Of a stretch of DNA of 64,000 nt, positions 23,775-34,900 are shown in pieces. The position numbers and the translations under genes are program-made. How positions within the stretch are numbered: the first letter of the stretch is position 1; each line of letters starts with the position of its first letter. This DNA is from Roseateles sp. YR242. GTDB taxonomy: Bacteria > Pseudomonadota > Gammaproteobacteria > Burkholderiales > Burkholderiaceae_C. The stretch is taken from NCBI RefSeq assembly GCF_900109745.1, contig NZ_FOAV01000012.1, positions 62,001 through 126,000 on the forward strand, given 5' to 3'. Below the pieces are notes generated by a model. The model made no database searches. It had not been told where the DNA came from and saw only the letters and a list, made by a program, of their open reading frames with translations.

Positions 23775-26700
23775 CAGGACTCCAGCATTTCCAGGGACGC
23801 CATCAGGCGATCCATCTCGTCCAGCTCACCGGCCGCCGCCGGCTGCAGCGCCGCCAGCGCAGTAGCTTGCGCGGCCACGGTTCTCAATTCAAAGAAGCGG
23901 CGCAGCGCCAGGCGGACACCCAGGTGCGCCTCTGCCCTCGCCTGCACCTGTACAACGGCGAGCGAGTGGCCGCCCAGCTCAAAGAAATCGGCCTCCCGGC
24001 TCACCAGACCCGGCGGGACGATCCCCAGCACCTCGGCCCAAATGCCCGCCAGCGCGGTTTCCACCGGCCCTTGCGGCGGCTCGCCGCCGGGCGCAACACC
24101 GGCCTGCGGCATGGGCAGGGCCCGACGGTCCAGCTTGCCGTTGGCATTCAGCGGCAGGCGCTCCAGCACCTGCAGGGCCGCCGGCACCATGTGCTCCGGC
24201 AGCACCCCAGCCAGCCCGTGACGCAAAGCGTCCACGCTGACGGCCTGGCCGGACTGCGGCACCACAAAGGCCACCAGCCGAGCCCCGGCGGGCGCCTGGT
24301 CCACCAGGACGGCGGCTTCTCGAACACCGGACTGCGCCAGCAACTGGGCTTCAATCTCGCCCAGCTCGATGCGAAAGCCACGGATCTTGACCTGCTCGTC
24401 GATACGGCCCAGATATTCGATCTCGCCATCGGCGCGCCAGCGTGCCAGGTCACCCGTGCGGTACATCCGTCCGCCGCCGGCATCGTCCGGATCGGCCACA
24501 AAGCGTGCCGCCGTCAATGCCGGACGGCGCAGATAACCGCGCGCGAGCCCCGCTCCAGTCACGTGCAGCTCACCGGGAACGCCGATAGGCACGGGCTGGA
24601 GTTCACTGTCCAGGATGCGAAGACCCAGATCCGGCAACGCCTGGCCGATCGGGCTGCCACCATCTTCCAGATCGGCCGCCTCAAGGCGCCGCCACGTTAC
24701 ATGCACCGTGGTTTCGGTGATGCCATACATGTTGATCAGGGCCGGACGTGCCAGCCCGAAACGCTGCACCCAGGGCTGCAGGCTGCGCGGCTCCAGCGCC
24801 TCGCCGCCAAAGATCACATGACGCAAGGCCAGGTCCTCCGGTGCCACCCCGCTGCCTTCCTGCACCGCCACGTGCATCAGCTGCTTGAAGGCGGAGGGCG
24901 TCTGGTTGAGCACCGTCACCCGCTGGGCCTTGAGCAAGGCCAGGAAGTCGCGCGGCGAGCGGCTGACCAGATGCGGCACGATGACCACACGGCCACCCCA
25001 GCACAAGGCGCCAAACAGTTCCCACACCGAGAAGTCGAATGCGTAGGAATGGAACAGCGTCCAGACATCCTTCGGGCCGAAGTCGAAGCGCTGCGCACTG
25101 GCATCCAGCAGCCGCACCACATTCCGGTGAGTCAGCTGCGCGCCCTTGGGGCGGCCGGTGGAACCCGAGGTGTAGATCACGTAGGCGAGTTGATCCGCAG
25201 ACGCCGGCAGCGCCGGGTCCGTGTCCAGCTCATCGGCCAGGGTCAGATCCCGGACGGATACCTGCTGCACGCTGCCCGGACGCAGCGGCAGGTCGCCGCT
25301 GGCAGTCGGGCCAGCCCACACGGCCGTCATGACATCAACGTCCCCATCCGTCAGCACCAGCGCCATGCCGCTGTCCTGCACCATGTACGCCAACCGATCG
25401 GCTGGATAGGCGGGATCGAGCGGCACATAGGCCGCACCGGCCTTCAGGATGGCGAGCATGCCCACCACCATCTCGAACGAACGCTGCACAGCGAGACCGA
25501 CGCGAGACTCAGGGCCGACGCCCTGGCGGATGAGCCGATGCGCCAGCCGATTGGCGGCCCGGTTCAGTTGCCCGTAGCTCAACCGCTCCTCACCCAGCAC
25601 CAGGGCCGTTGCCTCTGGCTGGTGACGGGCATGCGCCTCAAAGCGGTGGTGGAGCGCAACCTCGGAAGGACAGGTGCCTCGCCGGGCCCACGCATCCAGT
25701 TGAGCCGTTTCACTGGCGCTCAGCAGCACCACGTCACCCACCGCCACCGCCGGCGTCTCCACCAAGGCCGTCAGGAGCGCCTGGTAATGGCCCGCCAGGC
25801 GCGCGATGGTGGCGGCTTCAAACCGATGGCTGGCGTAACGGAAGCGGGCCTGCACCCGGCCGTCCGCGCCCTCCACGGTCTCCAAAGTCAACACATAGGG
25901 CGCCTGCCGTTCGCCAAAATCGATGCGGTCCACCGTCAGGCCCGGCCATTCGGTCTGGGCCTGCGGGTCCACGCGAAGATGGTTGAACAGCACCTGGAAC
26001 AGCGGCGTGGCACCGCCCTGCCGAGGCGGTTTCAGGGCCTCCACCACCCGCTCGAAGGGAAGCTCCTGGTTCGCCAACGCCCCCAATGCGGCGCCTTGCA
26101 CCTGCTGCAGCAGTGCACGCAGCGGCATGCGCGCATGCACGTCACTCTGCAGCACCACGGTGTTGATCAGGAACCCGACCACACCGGCCGTCTCGCTGCG
26201 CTGGCGGTTGGCCACCGGCAGGCCGGTGCGAATGCGCGACTGGCCTGTATGGCGAAAGAGCAGCGCATGCAAGGCGGTGGCCAGACACATGAACAGGGTG
26301 GCCTGGTGCTGTCGGGCCTGCTCACGCAGACCGCTGATCAGTGGCTCGGGCAGGTCAACAACCAAGGCGGCAGGCGCGCCATCGGGCGAGAGGTCCCGCA
26401 CAGGGTCCGTCGGCAGTTGCAAGGGCGTGTGGTCCTCACCGAGATGTTCGCGCCAATAACGCAGCTGGCCCTGCCCCTCCGCCCCGTCCTGCCACTGGTG
26501 CTGCCAACGGGCAAAGTCCAGGAAGCGGATCTCCGGATCCTTCCACTGCGGTACCTGGCCTCGAACGGCGGCCGCATAGGCAGTGGCCAGTTCGCTGAGG
26601 AACAGCTCCACCGACCAGGCGTCCGAAATCGCGTGGTGCAGGCACAGCAGGAGGTGATGGGTCTGGGGCTGGAGGCGCAGCAGCGCGGCGCGCAACAAGG

Positions 26701-27196
26701 GGCCTTGAGCCAGATCGAACGCTGCGGTGCAGACCTGATGGACCGCCTGCTGGTGCGCGGCGTCACGCTCAGCCTGAGGCACCGCAACCAGGTCGATGCA
26801 GGGCAGCCCGGAGGTGGACGCCATAGCCGGCTGCAGGTGCTGGTGCAACTGCTCGTTGGCATCGGCACGCAGGACAGTCCGCAGTGCGTCGTGCCGACCA
26901 ACGACCTGCGCAAAGGCCGAGCGCAAGGCCTGGACGTCCAGCGCGCCGTTGAACCCCAACCCACCCCCGACGTGATAGGCCGTGTTGGCCGGGTCCATCC
27001 GCCAGAGGAACCATTGGCCGCGTTGCGCGGCCGTGGCGGGTGCGGCGTCCGATGTGCCACGTGGAATACGGCTGGCGGCCGCAGCGGCCGGGCGACCCGC
27101 GGTGCCGCCGGCACCCGCCATCCGTTCGCGAAGGCGCTGCAACTGGTCGGCGGAAAGCCGGGAGCGGCGGTCGGTCAGGTCTTGGGAACTGCTCAT
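23774..27196 (-). CDS. Single-module NRPS C-A-T, predicted to activate threonine
   Basis: 1140 residues. Condensation domain ~55-480, with active site HHAISDAWS near 189 (Ala in place of the usual Gly after the Asp). Adenylation ~500-1010 ([14 protein letters not shown]). Carrier domain with [10 protein letters not shown], Ser near 1076. The pocket code reads D-F-W-N-I-G-M-V-H-K, the classical threonine code, so the substrate call is strong. It follows the PKS with a 4-base ATGA overlap, so its C domain should accept a polyketide-extended acyl chain from the PKS carrier domain and join it to Thr. The first ~45 residues before the C domain are Ala/Arg-rich and may be a docking region. Confidence 0.93.
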
Positions 27197-30100
27197 GGTG
27201 CAAGGCTCATGCTGTCGTGGGGGGCCTCGGCGGCACCGTCCTGCTCGATCTCGTCCAGCAGGCGGCGCTCGATCTCATCAGCCTGCTGGGCAATGGTGGG
27301 CGCGCGGAAGAAGTCGGCCGGATGCAACTCCACGCCGTAGGTCTTGCGCACGCGGGAGAGCAGGCGGATGGCCAGCAGGGAATCCCCACCGAGATCGAAC
27401 AGACTGTCGTGAGCGCCGATGGGGCTGATGCCGGTCATGTCGCTCCAGATGGCGGCGAGGCCTTCCTGAAGCAGCCCATCGGCGGCCACATAGGCCGTGG
27501 GCAGGACCGGCCGGGGCTGGCCCGACACCACCGGTGCGGCGGGCACCTGGGACTCCAGCGCGGCCAGCGCGCCCTGGTCCAGCGGTGCCAGGCGGGGCGC
27601 AAACGCCGTGGTCGACACCACCACCTGCGCCAGGCCCTCGCGTGCGAGGATGCGCTCGAACGCCTTCACGCCGCTGGCCTCGTCCAGGCCGACGCCGTCG
27701 GGAATGTCCATGTCCACCGCAATGCCCACATCGCGCCACGCATCCCAGTTCACCGAGATGACCGGCAGCCGGGTGTCCCGCCGACAGGCAACGGCCAGCG
27801 CGTCCATGTAGGCATTGGCGGCGGCGTAGTCGCTGCGGTTGAGGCCACCGATCAGGCTGGCGACGGAGGAACAGAGCAGGACGAAGTCCAACGGCTCGCC
27901 CGCCACGGCGCGCAACAGGTGCTGGCTTCCTTCACGTTTGGGCGCAAAAGCGGCCTCGATGTCCGCGCGGCTGCGCTGGCTGATGAGGCCCCGCCCCGGA
28001 TGTACAACCGCATGGATCACGCCATGCACCGGGCCATGGTGGGCATGGATCTGCTCGAGTGCCGCATGCAGTTGCTGCGGCTGCGTCACGTCCGCTTCCA
28101 GCGTCAGCACCGAGGCGCCCAGGGCCTCGAGCTCGATCAACTGCCGCAGCTGGCGGCGCAAGGCCATGGGCTGGTCCTGTGCGGCGGCCAGTGCCTCCCA
28201 GCGGCCCCGGGGCGGCAACGGGGTACGAGCCAGCAGGGCCAGCCGCGCGCCCCAGTGGCGCGCCAGATATCGACTCAGCGCCAGGCCCACGCCACCCATG
28301 CCCCCGGTGATCAGGTAGACGCCGTTTTGACGAAGGCGGATTGAAGCCGGCGCCGAGGACGAGGCCGAGGCCGAAAGCGGAGCCAAGGCCAGCGATTCGG
28401 ATGTCTTGCCGGAGTCAGCGGTGTGAGAGGCGTCCGAGTCCGACGTAGCGATAGCCCGGCGGGTAAACGCGGTGGCCGGCAGTGGCTCGAAGCGCCGGAC
28501 CCAGCGATGAGGCCCCCGCAACGCCACAATCCATTCGTCGCCCAGCGCCGCTTCCTCCGCAATGGCCGCGGCTAACCGCTGCTCCGCCAGGTGGTGACCG
28601 GAGGGCTGCATGACATCGATCACCCGAACCTTCACCTGCGGGTACTCCTGGCCGGCCACCTTGGCCAGGCCCAGGAGTGTGGCCTTCTCCGGCGCCAGCG
28701 GCTCCACGCCGGCCACATCCTCGATGCCATCCGCCACCACCGTGAGCGAGGGAGCGTCTGCGCCCGCCAGGCCGCAACGGTCCAAGGCCTGGATCAGGGC
28801 CAGCAGGCTGAAGTACGCATCGCCGCCCGTGCCGGGGCCCGACTGTGCCCCAGCGCCCCACAGATGGAAGACCTGGCGGACCGGGGCTTCCGCTCGCACC
28901 GCATGAAGCAGCGCCACGTGGTCGTCCGACTGATCCGGACGGAGCTGGAAGACATCGGGGTCGGGATGCTTGAAGTCCTTCCCCGCCATCCCATGCATCA
29001 CACGCAGGCCGCGCTGGCGAAGGTCCGCTGCCAGGGCCTGGAGCAGGCCCGTCGAGGCATCGCCCAGCAACAAGGCCACGCCGGATGCCGGGCTGGCGCC
29101 GGGGGTGGCGACGTCCAGAGGCTGGCGCTCCCATCGGGCGTGATAGAGCGAATCGGCTGCGGTCACCGCACCGTCCGCCGCGTCCGCCCCACCCGTGGGG
29201 CCCTGCCCGCTGGACGGGATCTGCACGTCTCCTTTGGAGGGCGCCGTTGCCTGCGCCTCTACCCAATACCGCCGCCGCTGGAACGGATAGGTGGGCAGCG
29301 GCACACGACGCGCGGGCTGACCGTCCTGCCAGGCCTTCCAATCGATCTCCACACCCACCGTCCAGAGCGCTGCGACGGTTCCAGCCAGTTGACGCGCATT
29401 GCGCTCATGCTGCTGCGGATGGGCCTGGCTGGACCAGATGCCGACCGCGCGCGCACGCTGCCCGTGCTGGCGGGCCAGGCCGGCCAGGGTTTCGCCCGGC
29501 CCGACTTCCAGCAGCACCCGCCCCTCGGGGGCCAACGCCTGGGCCAACCCGTCGGCAAAGCGCACGGTGCCCCGCAGGTGACGGCCCCAATAGGCGGGGC
29601 TGCAGGCTTGCTCCGCCGAGATCGGGCGGCCGGTGACGTTGGAGATGAACGGCAGTCGTGGTGCCTGCCGGGGCACCGATGCAATGGTCCGCTCCAGCGC
29701 CGCCACGATGGGATCGACCAGCGAGGAATGCGAGGCCATGGCCACATGCAGCCGGCGCGGCAGGCAGTGCACGGACAACGCCGCCTCGGCGCGCGCGATG
29801 GCCTCCACCGGCCCCGCCAGCACACACAAGCCTTCTCCGTTCACGGCGGCCAGATCGCAGCCGTCCGCCAGGAAGGGTTGCAGCGCCTGCTCGTCCAGCG
29901 GGACGGCCGTCATCGCCCCACCCTCGACGGTCTGCATCAACCGGCCCCGCTCAGCCACCACCCGCAAGGCGTCCTCCAGCGTGAACACCCCGGCCACACA
30001 GGCCGCGACATATTCGCCCAGGCTGTGGCCCAGCATCAGCGCCGGCTTCACACCCAGATGCAGCCACCATTGGGCCAATGCGTACTCGACCGCAAACAGT

Positions 30101-31944
30101 GCGGGCTGGGCCATCGACATCTGCGAGAGCGTCGCGTTGGCCTGTGCCTCACGCTCCGGTGGAGCGAACAGAACCTCTCGCAGGTCCAACCCTTCGTTGC
30201 GCTGGAGCAGCGCGAGGCAGTGGTCCAACTGCTGACGAAAGAAGGCACTGTGGCGATACAGCGCCGTGCCCATGCCGGCGTGTTGGGTGCCACCCCCGGG
30301 GAACAGGAACACGACCTCCGGCGCACGGCGCACCTGGGCGCTCACGGTCGGTGCTGCGAGCATGTCGGCGGCCAGTGCCGACCGGTCCGCCACCACGGCT
30401 GAACGCCAGGCAAACGCCTGGCGGCCCTGCTGCAGGGTGAACGCGACGTCAGACAGGGGCAGTGCCGGATGAGCTTGCAGATGGCTGGCCAGCCGTTGTT
30501 TCTGCTGAGACAGGGCGGCGTCGTGACGGGCCGAGAGTGGCAGTACCTGCCAGGCGTCGGCGGCTGGGGCCACCACACGGGGGGCCGGCGCCTCCTCCAG
30601 CACCACATGCACGTTGGTGCCGCCGATGCCAAAGGCGCTCACGCCGGCGCGGCGAGGTTCCTCGCCACGCAGCCAGGGGCGGGCCTCCACATTCACGCGG
30701 AATGGGCTGCCCGCAAAATCGATGCCGGGGTTGGGCTGCTGGAAGTTCAGGCTGGGCGGCAGGGTCTGGTGCTGCAGCGCCAGGGCGGTCTTGATTAGTC
30801 CGGTGACGCCGGCCGCCGCATCCAGGTGGCCGATATTGGTCTTGACCGAACCCAGCGCGCACCACGGCTCGGCCGGCGCGCTGGCGTCAGGGCCATCTCC
30901 GTCCCTGAAGGCCATGTTGAGCGCCTCGACCTCGATCGGGTCGCCCAGCGTGGTGCCGGTTCCATGGGCCTCCACATAAGCGATGCTGCGCGGCGACACA
31001 CCCGCCACGGCCTGTGCAGCACGGATGGCCCCCGCCTGCCCGCTGACACTGGGCGCGGTGAAGGCCACCTTGTCAGCGCCATCGTTGTTGGCCGCACTGC
31101 CCTTGATCACGGCGTGCACTGTGTCGCCGTCTCGCAGGGCGTCTTCAAGGCGTTTGAGGACCACCACCCCTGCCCCGCTGCCCAGCACGGTGCCACCGGC
31201 CCTGGCATCAAAGGCCCGGCAGTGGCCGTCTGGCGAGAAGATGGCGCCTGGCTGGTAGTGATAACCGGCCGTCTGCAAAAGATTGAGCGACACACCACCG
31301 GCCAGCGCCATGTCGCACTCGTGCCCCAGCAGGGACTGCACGGCACTGTGCACGGCTGTCAGCGAGGTGGAGCACGCCGTCTGCACCGTGACGGCCGGTC
31401 CCCGGAGATCCAGCTTGTAGGCCACACGGGTGCAAAGCGCATCGGCGATGTTGCCGCTGAGCAGCCCCAGCAGGTCGGCAATCTGGCCGCCCTGAGCCAA
31501 TTGCTCACGCCCCAGCAGGTGGCGCATCAGATAGACGCTGGCGCCCGTGCCTGCATAAACGCCGATGCTGCCCGGGTAGCGCTGCGGGTCGTAGCCCGCG
31601 TGTTCCAGGGCAGCCCACGCGCATTCCAGGAAGATGCGGTGTTGCGGGTCCAGGGTCTGCGCGTCACGCGGGGTGTAGGAGAAAAATTCGGCGTCAAAGA
31701 GGTCCACGCCGTCGAACGGCACGCCCGCCTTAACGTAGTGCGGGTCGGCCAGCACCTCGTCCGGGACACCCCGTTGGCGAAGTTCCTCGTCGGAATACCG
31801 GCGCACGGATTCAACGCCGTCGCGGATGTTGCGCCAGAAGGTCTCGACATCGGGGGCGTCCGGGAAGCGCCCCGACATGCCGATGATGGCGATGTCCAGG
31901 CCAGCGTCGCCGGACAGGTCCTGCGGGTCTTGAGAGGAAGGCAT
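27193..31944 (-). CDS. Type I polyketide synthase module KS-AT-KR-ACP
   Basis: 1583 residues. Ketosynthase 15-440 with TACSTS (Cys near 191), EAHGTGT and KTNIGH catalytic residues. Acyltransferase ~530-840 with [10 protein letters not shown] (Ser near 641); the specificity loop reads MASH, so malonyl versus methylmalonyl is not firmly set, though malonyl is usual in such hybrids. Ketoreductase ~1205-1400 with [11 protein letters not shown], Ser in LLCSSVAS and Tyr in [14 protein letters not shown] with [11 protein letters not shown], Ser near 1519. No dehydratase or enoylreductase is present between AT and KR; that stretch looks like the KR structural subdomain. It should add one two-carbon unit to the X1 amino acid and reduce it, giving a gamma-amino-beta-hydroxy unit. 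Start overlaps the previous stop as TGATG. Confidence 0.93.
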   Translation of the reverse strand: MPSSQDPQDLSGDAGLDIAIIGMSGRFPDAPDVETFWRNIRDGVESVRRYSDEELRQRGVPDEVLADPHYVKAGVPFDGVDLFDAEFFSYTPRDAQTLDPQHRIFLECAWAALEHAGYDPQRYPGSIGVYAGTGASVYLMRHLLGREQLAQGGQIADLLGLLSGNIADALCTRVAYKLDLRGPAVTVQTACSTSLTAVHSAVQSLLGHECDMALAGGVSLNLLQTAGYHYQPGAIFSPDGHCRAFDARAGGTVLGSGAGVVVLKRLEDALRDGDTVHAVIKGSAANNDGADKVAFTAPSVSGQAGAIRAAQAVAGVSPRSIAYVEAHGTGTTLGDPIEVEALNMAFRDGDGPDASAPAEPWCALGSVKTNIGHLDAAAGVTGLIKTALALQHQTLPPSLNFQQPNPGIDFAGSPFRVNVEARPWLRGEEPRRAGVSAFGIGGTNVHVVLEEAPAPRVVAPAADAWQVLPLSARHDAALSQQKQRLASHLQAHPALPLSDVAFTLQQGRQAFAWRSAVVADRSALAADMLAAPTVSAQVRRAPEVVFLFPGGGTQHAGMGTALYRHSAFFRQQLDHCLALLQRNEGLDLREVLFAPPEREAQANATLSQMSMAQPALFAVEYALAQWWLHLGVKPALMLGHSLGEYVAACVAGVFTLEDALRVVAERGRLMQTVEGGAMTAVPLDEQALQPFLADGCDLAAVNGEGLCVLAGPVEAIARAEAALSVHCLPRRLHVAMASHSSLVDPIVAALERTIASVPRQAPRLPFISNVTGRPISAEQACSPAYWGRHLRGTVRFADGLAQALAPEGRVLLEVGPGETLAGLARQHGQRARAVGIWSSQAHPQQHERNARQLAGTVAALWTVGVEIDWKAWQDGQPARRVPLPTYPFQRRRYWVEAQATAPSKGDVQIPSSGQGPTGGADAADGAVTAADSLYHARWERQPLDVATPGASPASGVALLLGDASTGLLQALAADLRQRGLRVMHGMAGKDFKHPDPDVFQLRPDQSDDHVALLHAVRAEAPVRQVFHLWGAGAQSGPGTGGDAYFSLLALIQALDRCGLAGADAPSLTVVADGIEDVAGVEPLAPEKATLLGLAKVAGQEYPQVKVRVIDVMQPSGHHLAEQRLAAAIAEEAALGDEWIVALRGPHRWVRRFEPLPATAFTRRAIATSDSDASHTADSGKTSESLALAPLSASASSSAPASIRLRQNGVYLITGGMGGVGLALSRYLARHWGARLALLARTPLPPRGRWEALAAAQDQPMALRRQLRQLIELEALGASVLTLEADVTQPQQLHAALEQIHAHHGPVHGVIHAVVHPGRGLISQRSRADIEAAFAPKREGSQHLLRAVAGEPLDFVLLCSSVASLIGGLNRSDYAAANAYMDALAVACRRDTRLPVISVNWDAWRDVGIAVDMDIPDGVGLDEASGVKAFERILAREGLAQVVVSTTAFAPRLAPLDQGALAALESQVPAAPVVSGQPRPVLPTAYVAADGLLQEGLAAIWSDMTGISPIGAHDSLFDLGGDSLLAIRLLSRVRKTYGVELHPADFFRAPTIAQQADEIERRLLDEIEQDGAAEAPHDSMSLAP

Positions 31945-34900
31945 CAGGAAGTCCTTTCGGCGGAGCGCTTGCGGCGCAACAGGGCGTCTCGGCGGCTCGG
32001 GGCGGCATCGCTGGCGCCATGGATGGGGTGGGTATCCGTCGCAACGTCCCCTGCCCCGTGCCCGTGGCCATCACCACCCGCGAGCGGACGCTGCGCCAGC
32101 CGCAGGTGGCGAGCCAGGGCTTCCACGTTGGGGTGCTTGAAGAGGTCCACCATGCGCAGGCGGGCCTGCAGGCGGTCCTCCAGCAGGCGGTGCAAGCGGA
32201 TGAGCAGCAGGGAATGGCCCCCAAGGTCGAAGAAGTTGTCCGTCAGGCCTACTTCGGGCACACCCAGTACCTCGGCGAGGATGACGGCCACGCGTTGTTC
32301 CAGATCGCCCAGCGGCTGTGCCATGGGCGAGGAGGCATCCCGGCCTGCCGCACCGGCTGCAACGGTCGGCTCCGGCAAGGCAGCACGGTCCACCTTGCCG
32401 TTGACCGTGACCGGCAAGGCATCGAGCACCACGATGGTGGCCGGCACCATGTAGTCCGGCAGGCGCTGCGCCAGTTGGTCGCGCAGCAACGCCGCGTCGA
32501 GTGTCTGCCCTGCTTGCGGCGCCACATAACCGACCAGCCGAAGACCCGCCGCACCGGCCCGAGCCAGCACCGCCGCCTGGCGCACATGTGGCTGCGCCAG
32601 CAACGCCGCTTCGATCTCGCCCGGTTCAATACGGAAACCCCGGATCTTGATCTGTTGATCTGCCCGGCCCAGATATTCCAGTTGGCCCTCGCGGTTCCAG
32701 CGCACGAGGTCTCCGGTTCGGTAGAGGCGGCCGCCGCTGGCATCAAAGGGGTCGGGAATGAAACGCTCGGCGGTGAGCCCCGGCCGCTGCAGGTAGCCGC
32801 GCGCCAGGCCACTGCCGCCCAGGTAGAGCTCACCCACCTGCCCTTGCGGGAGCAGGTTCAGCGAGGCGTCCAGCACCAGGGCCTTGCGGTCGCCCACGGG
32901 GCGCCCGATCGGTGCATAGGGAGCGTCGGGCAGCGGTGTCGAGGTCCTGGCCTTCCACAAGGTGGGCGTGACCACCGCCTCCGTCGGGCCATAGCCGTTG
33001 ATCAGCACCTGCGCGGCCAGATGCGCCTGCGCCATCACCAGGCCTTCGCGGGGCATGGCCTCGCCGCCAAAAGAGTAGAGATGGACCGGCGGTGCTGCGC
33101 GTTGGGCGGCGGCGGCGTGGGCCATTTCGTGCAGGTAGACGGCAGGGAAGCCGGCGTTGGTCACGCCCTGCTGGGCGATGGCGGCAAGGGTCTCGCCCGG
33201 GGACCACAAACCCGCGTCGCGCAGGACCAGCGAGGCGCCGCAGCACAGGGCAGTGAACAGGCGTTCGTGGGCACCGTCGAAGGAAAAGGAGAGGAAGTGC
33301 AGTTCGCGCGAGCGTGCATCCATCTCATAGAGCACGGCCGTCACCACACAGTGCATGGCAAAGGGGCCATGGGCCACGGCCACGCCCTTGGGCGTACCCG
33401 TGGAGCCGGAGGTGTAGATGATGTAGGCGAGGCTGTCCGGATGGGTGGAGACATCCGGAGCGGTGACTGGCGCCTGATGGCGGGCGAGATCATCCAGGTC
33501 CAGGTCCAACATCGGAACCGAGGGCACCTGAGGCAGGCGGCGAGCCTCGTTCGCTCGCGTCAGCAACAGGCGCATGCCGCTGTCTTGGATCATCGTGCGC
33601 AGGCGGTCAGCGGGCAGCGCAGGGTCCAGCGGCACGTAGGCGCCGCCTGCCTTGAGCACGGCCAGCAGGCTCACGATGAGGGCGGGCGAGCGGTCCAGCG
33701 CCACACCGACGCGGACTTCCGGACCCACGCCCTGGGCGATCAGGCGATGCGCCAGCTGGTTGGCCTGGCGGTCCAGATCCTCGTAGCTCAGCGTCACATC
33801 ACCGGCCAGGAGCGCTGGCGCCTCAGGGTGCGCCTGGGCGTGGCGCTCGAACAGCCGATGGACAGGCGCGAATGGCGTGGCGGTTCCAGGGTCCGGGCCA
33901 CCCCAGTGGCGCAGGCGCCGGGTTTCGCCGTCGTCCAGCAGTGCAAGATCGCGAACGGCCGTGTCCGGTGACGCCGCCATGACCTGAAGAACCTGCTGGA
34001 AGTGGCCCGCCAGACGCGCCATGGTGTCGCGCTCAAAGAGGCCGTCGGCCCAGATCAGGGTGGCGGTGATCGCGCCGGACGCGTTTTCACGGGTCTCCAG
34101 CGCCAGTTCGAACTGCGCGTGGCCCGGAGGAACGGACAGGTCCTCCAGGGCCCATCCGGTCAGGCGTCGGGCAGCGTCGTGATTGACGTTCAGGTGGTTG
34201 AAGACGATCTGGAACGGCGTCTGCGGTGCCGCCCCACGGTCCGCGGGCAGCGAGCGCATCAGGCGGTCCAGCGGCAGGTCCTGGTGGGCCTGCGCGCCCA
34301 GCACCGTCTGTCGGACCTGCTCAAGCACCGCTCCAAGCGCCATTTGCGGCTCCACCGCCGTGCGCAGCAGCAGCGTGTTGACGAAGCAGCCGATGACCGG
34401 CTGCAGCTGCGTTGTCGGCCGGTTGGCGAAGGGCGCGCCCACGCGGATGTCCCGCTGGCCGGTGTAGCGATGCAGCAGGATCTTGAAGCTGGCCAGCAAG
34501 GCCATGAAAAGCGTGCCGTCCTGGGCCCCGGCCTGAAGACGCAGTGCGGCCATCAGGTCGGTGGGCAGGTCCACCGTCAAGGTGGCGGTGCGATGTTGCT
34601 GATCGGGCGCCCGCGGCCGGTCCGCAGGCAGCACCAGTGGAGAACTCCCCCCGTCACCCGCCCGCAGGCGATCCTGCCAGTACGCCAGTGATGCGCTGTC
34701 CCGGTTGGGGTCCTGACGTTCGTGGTGCCAGGCCGCGTAGTCACCGTACTGCAGCGGGACCGGCGGCAGCACTTCACCCCCATGGAGCGCGGCCAGCTCG
34801 TCAATCATCCCCTGCAGCGACGTGCCGTCGGCCACGATGTGGTGAACCACCATCGCCAGGAGGTGTCGGTGCTCGCCGAGCCGGAAGAGCGTGGCCCGGA

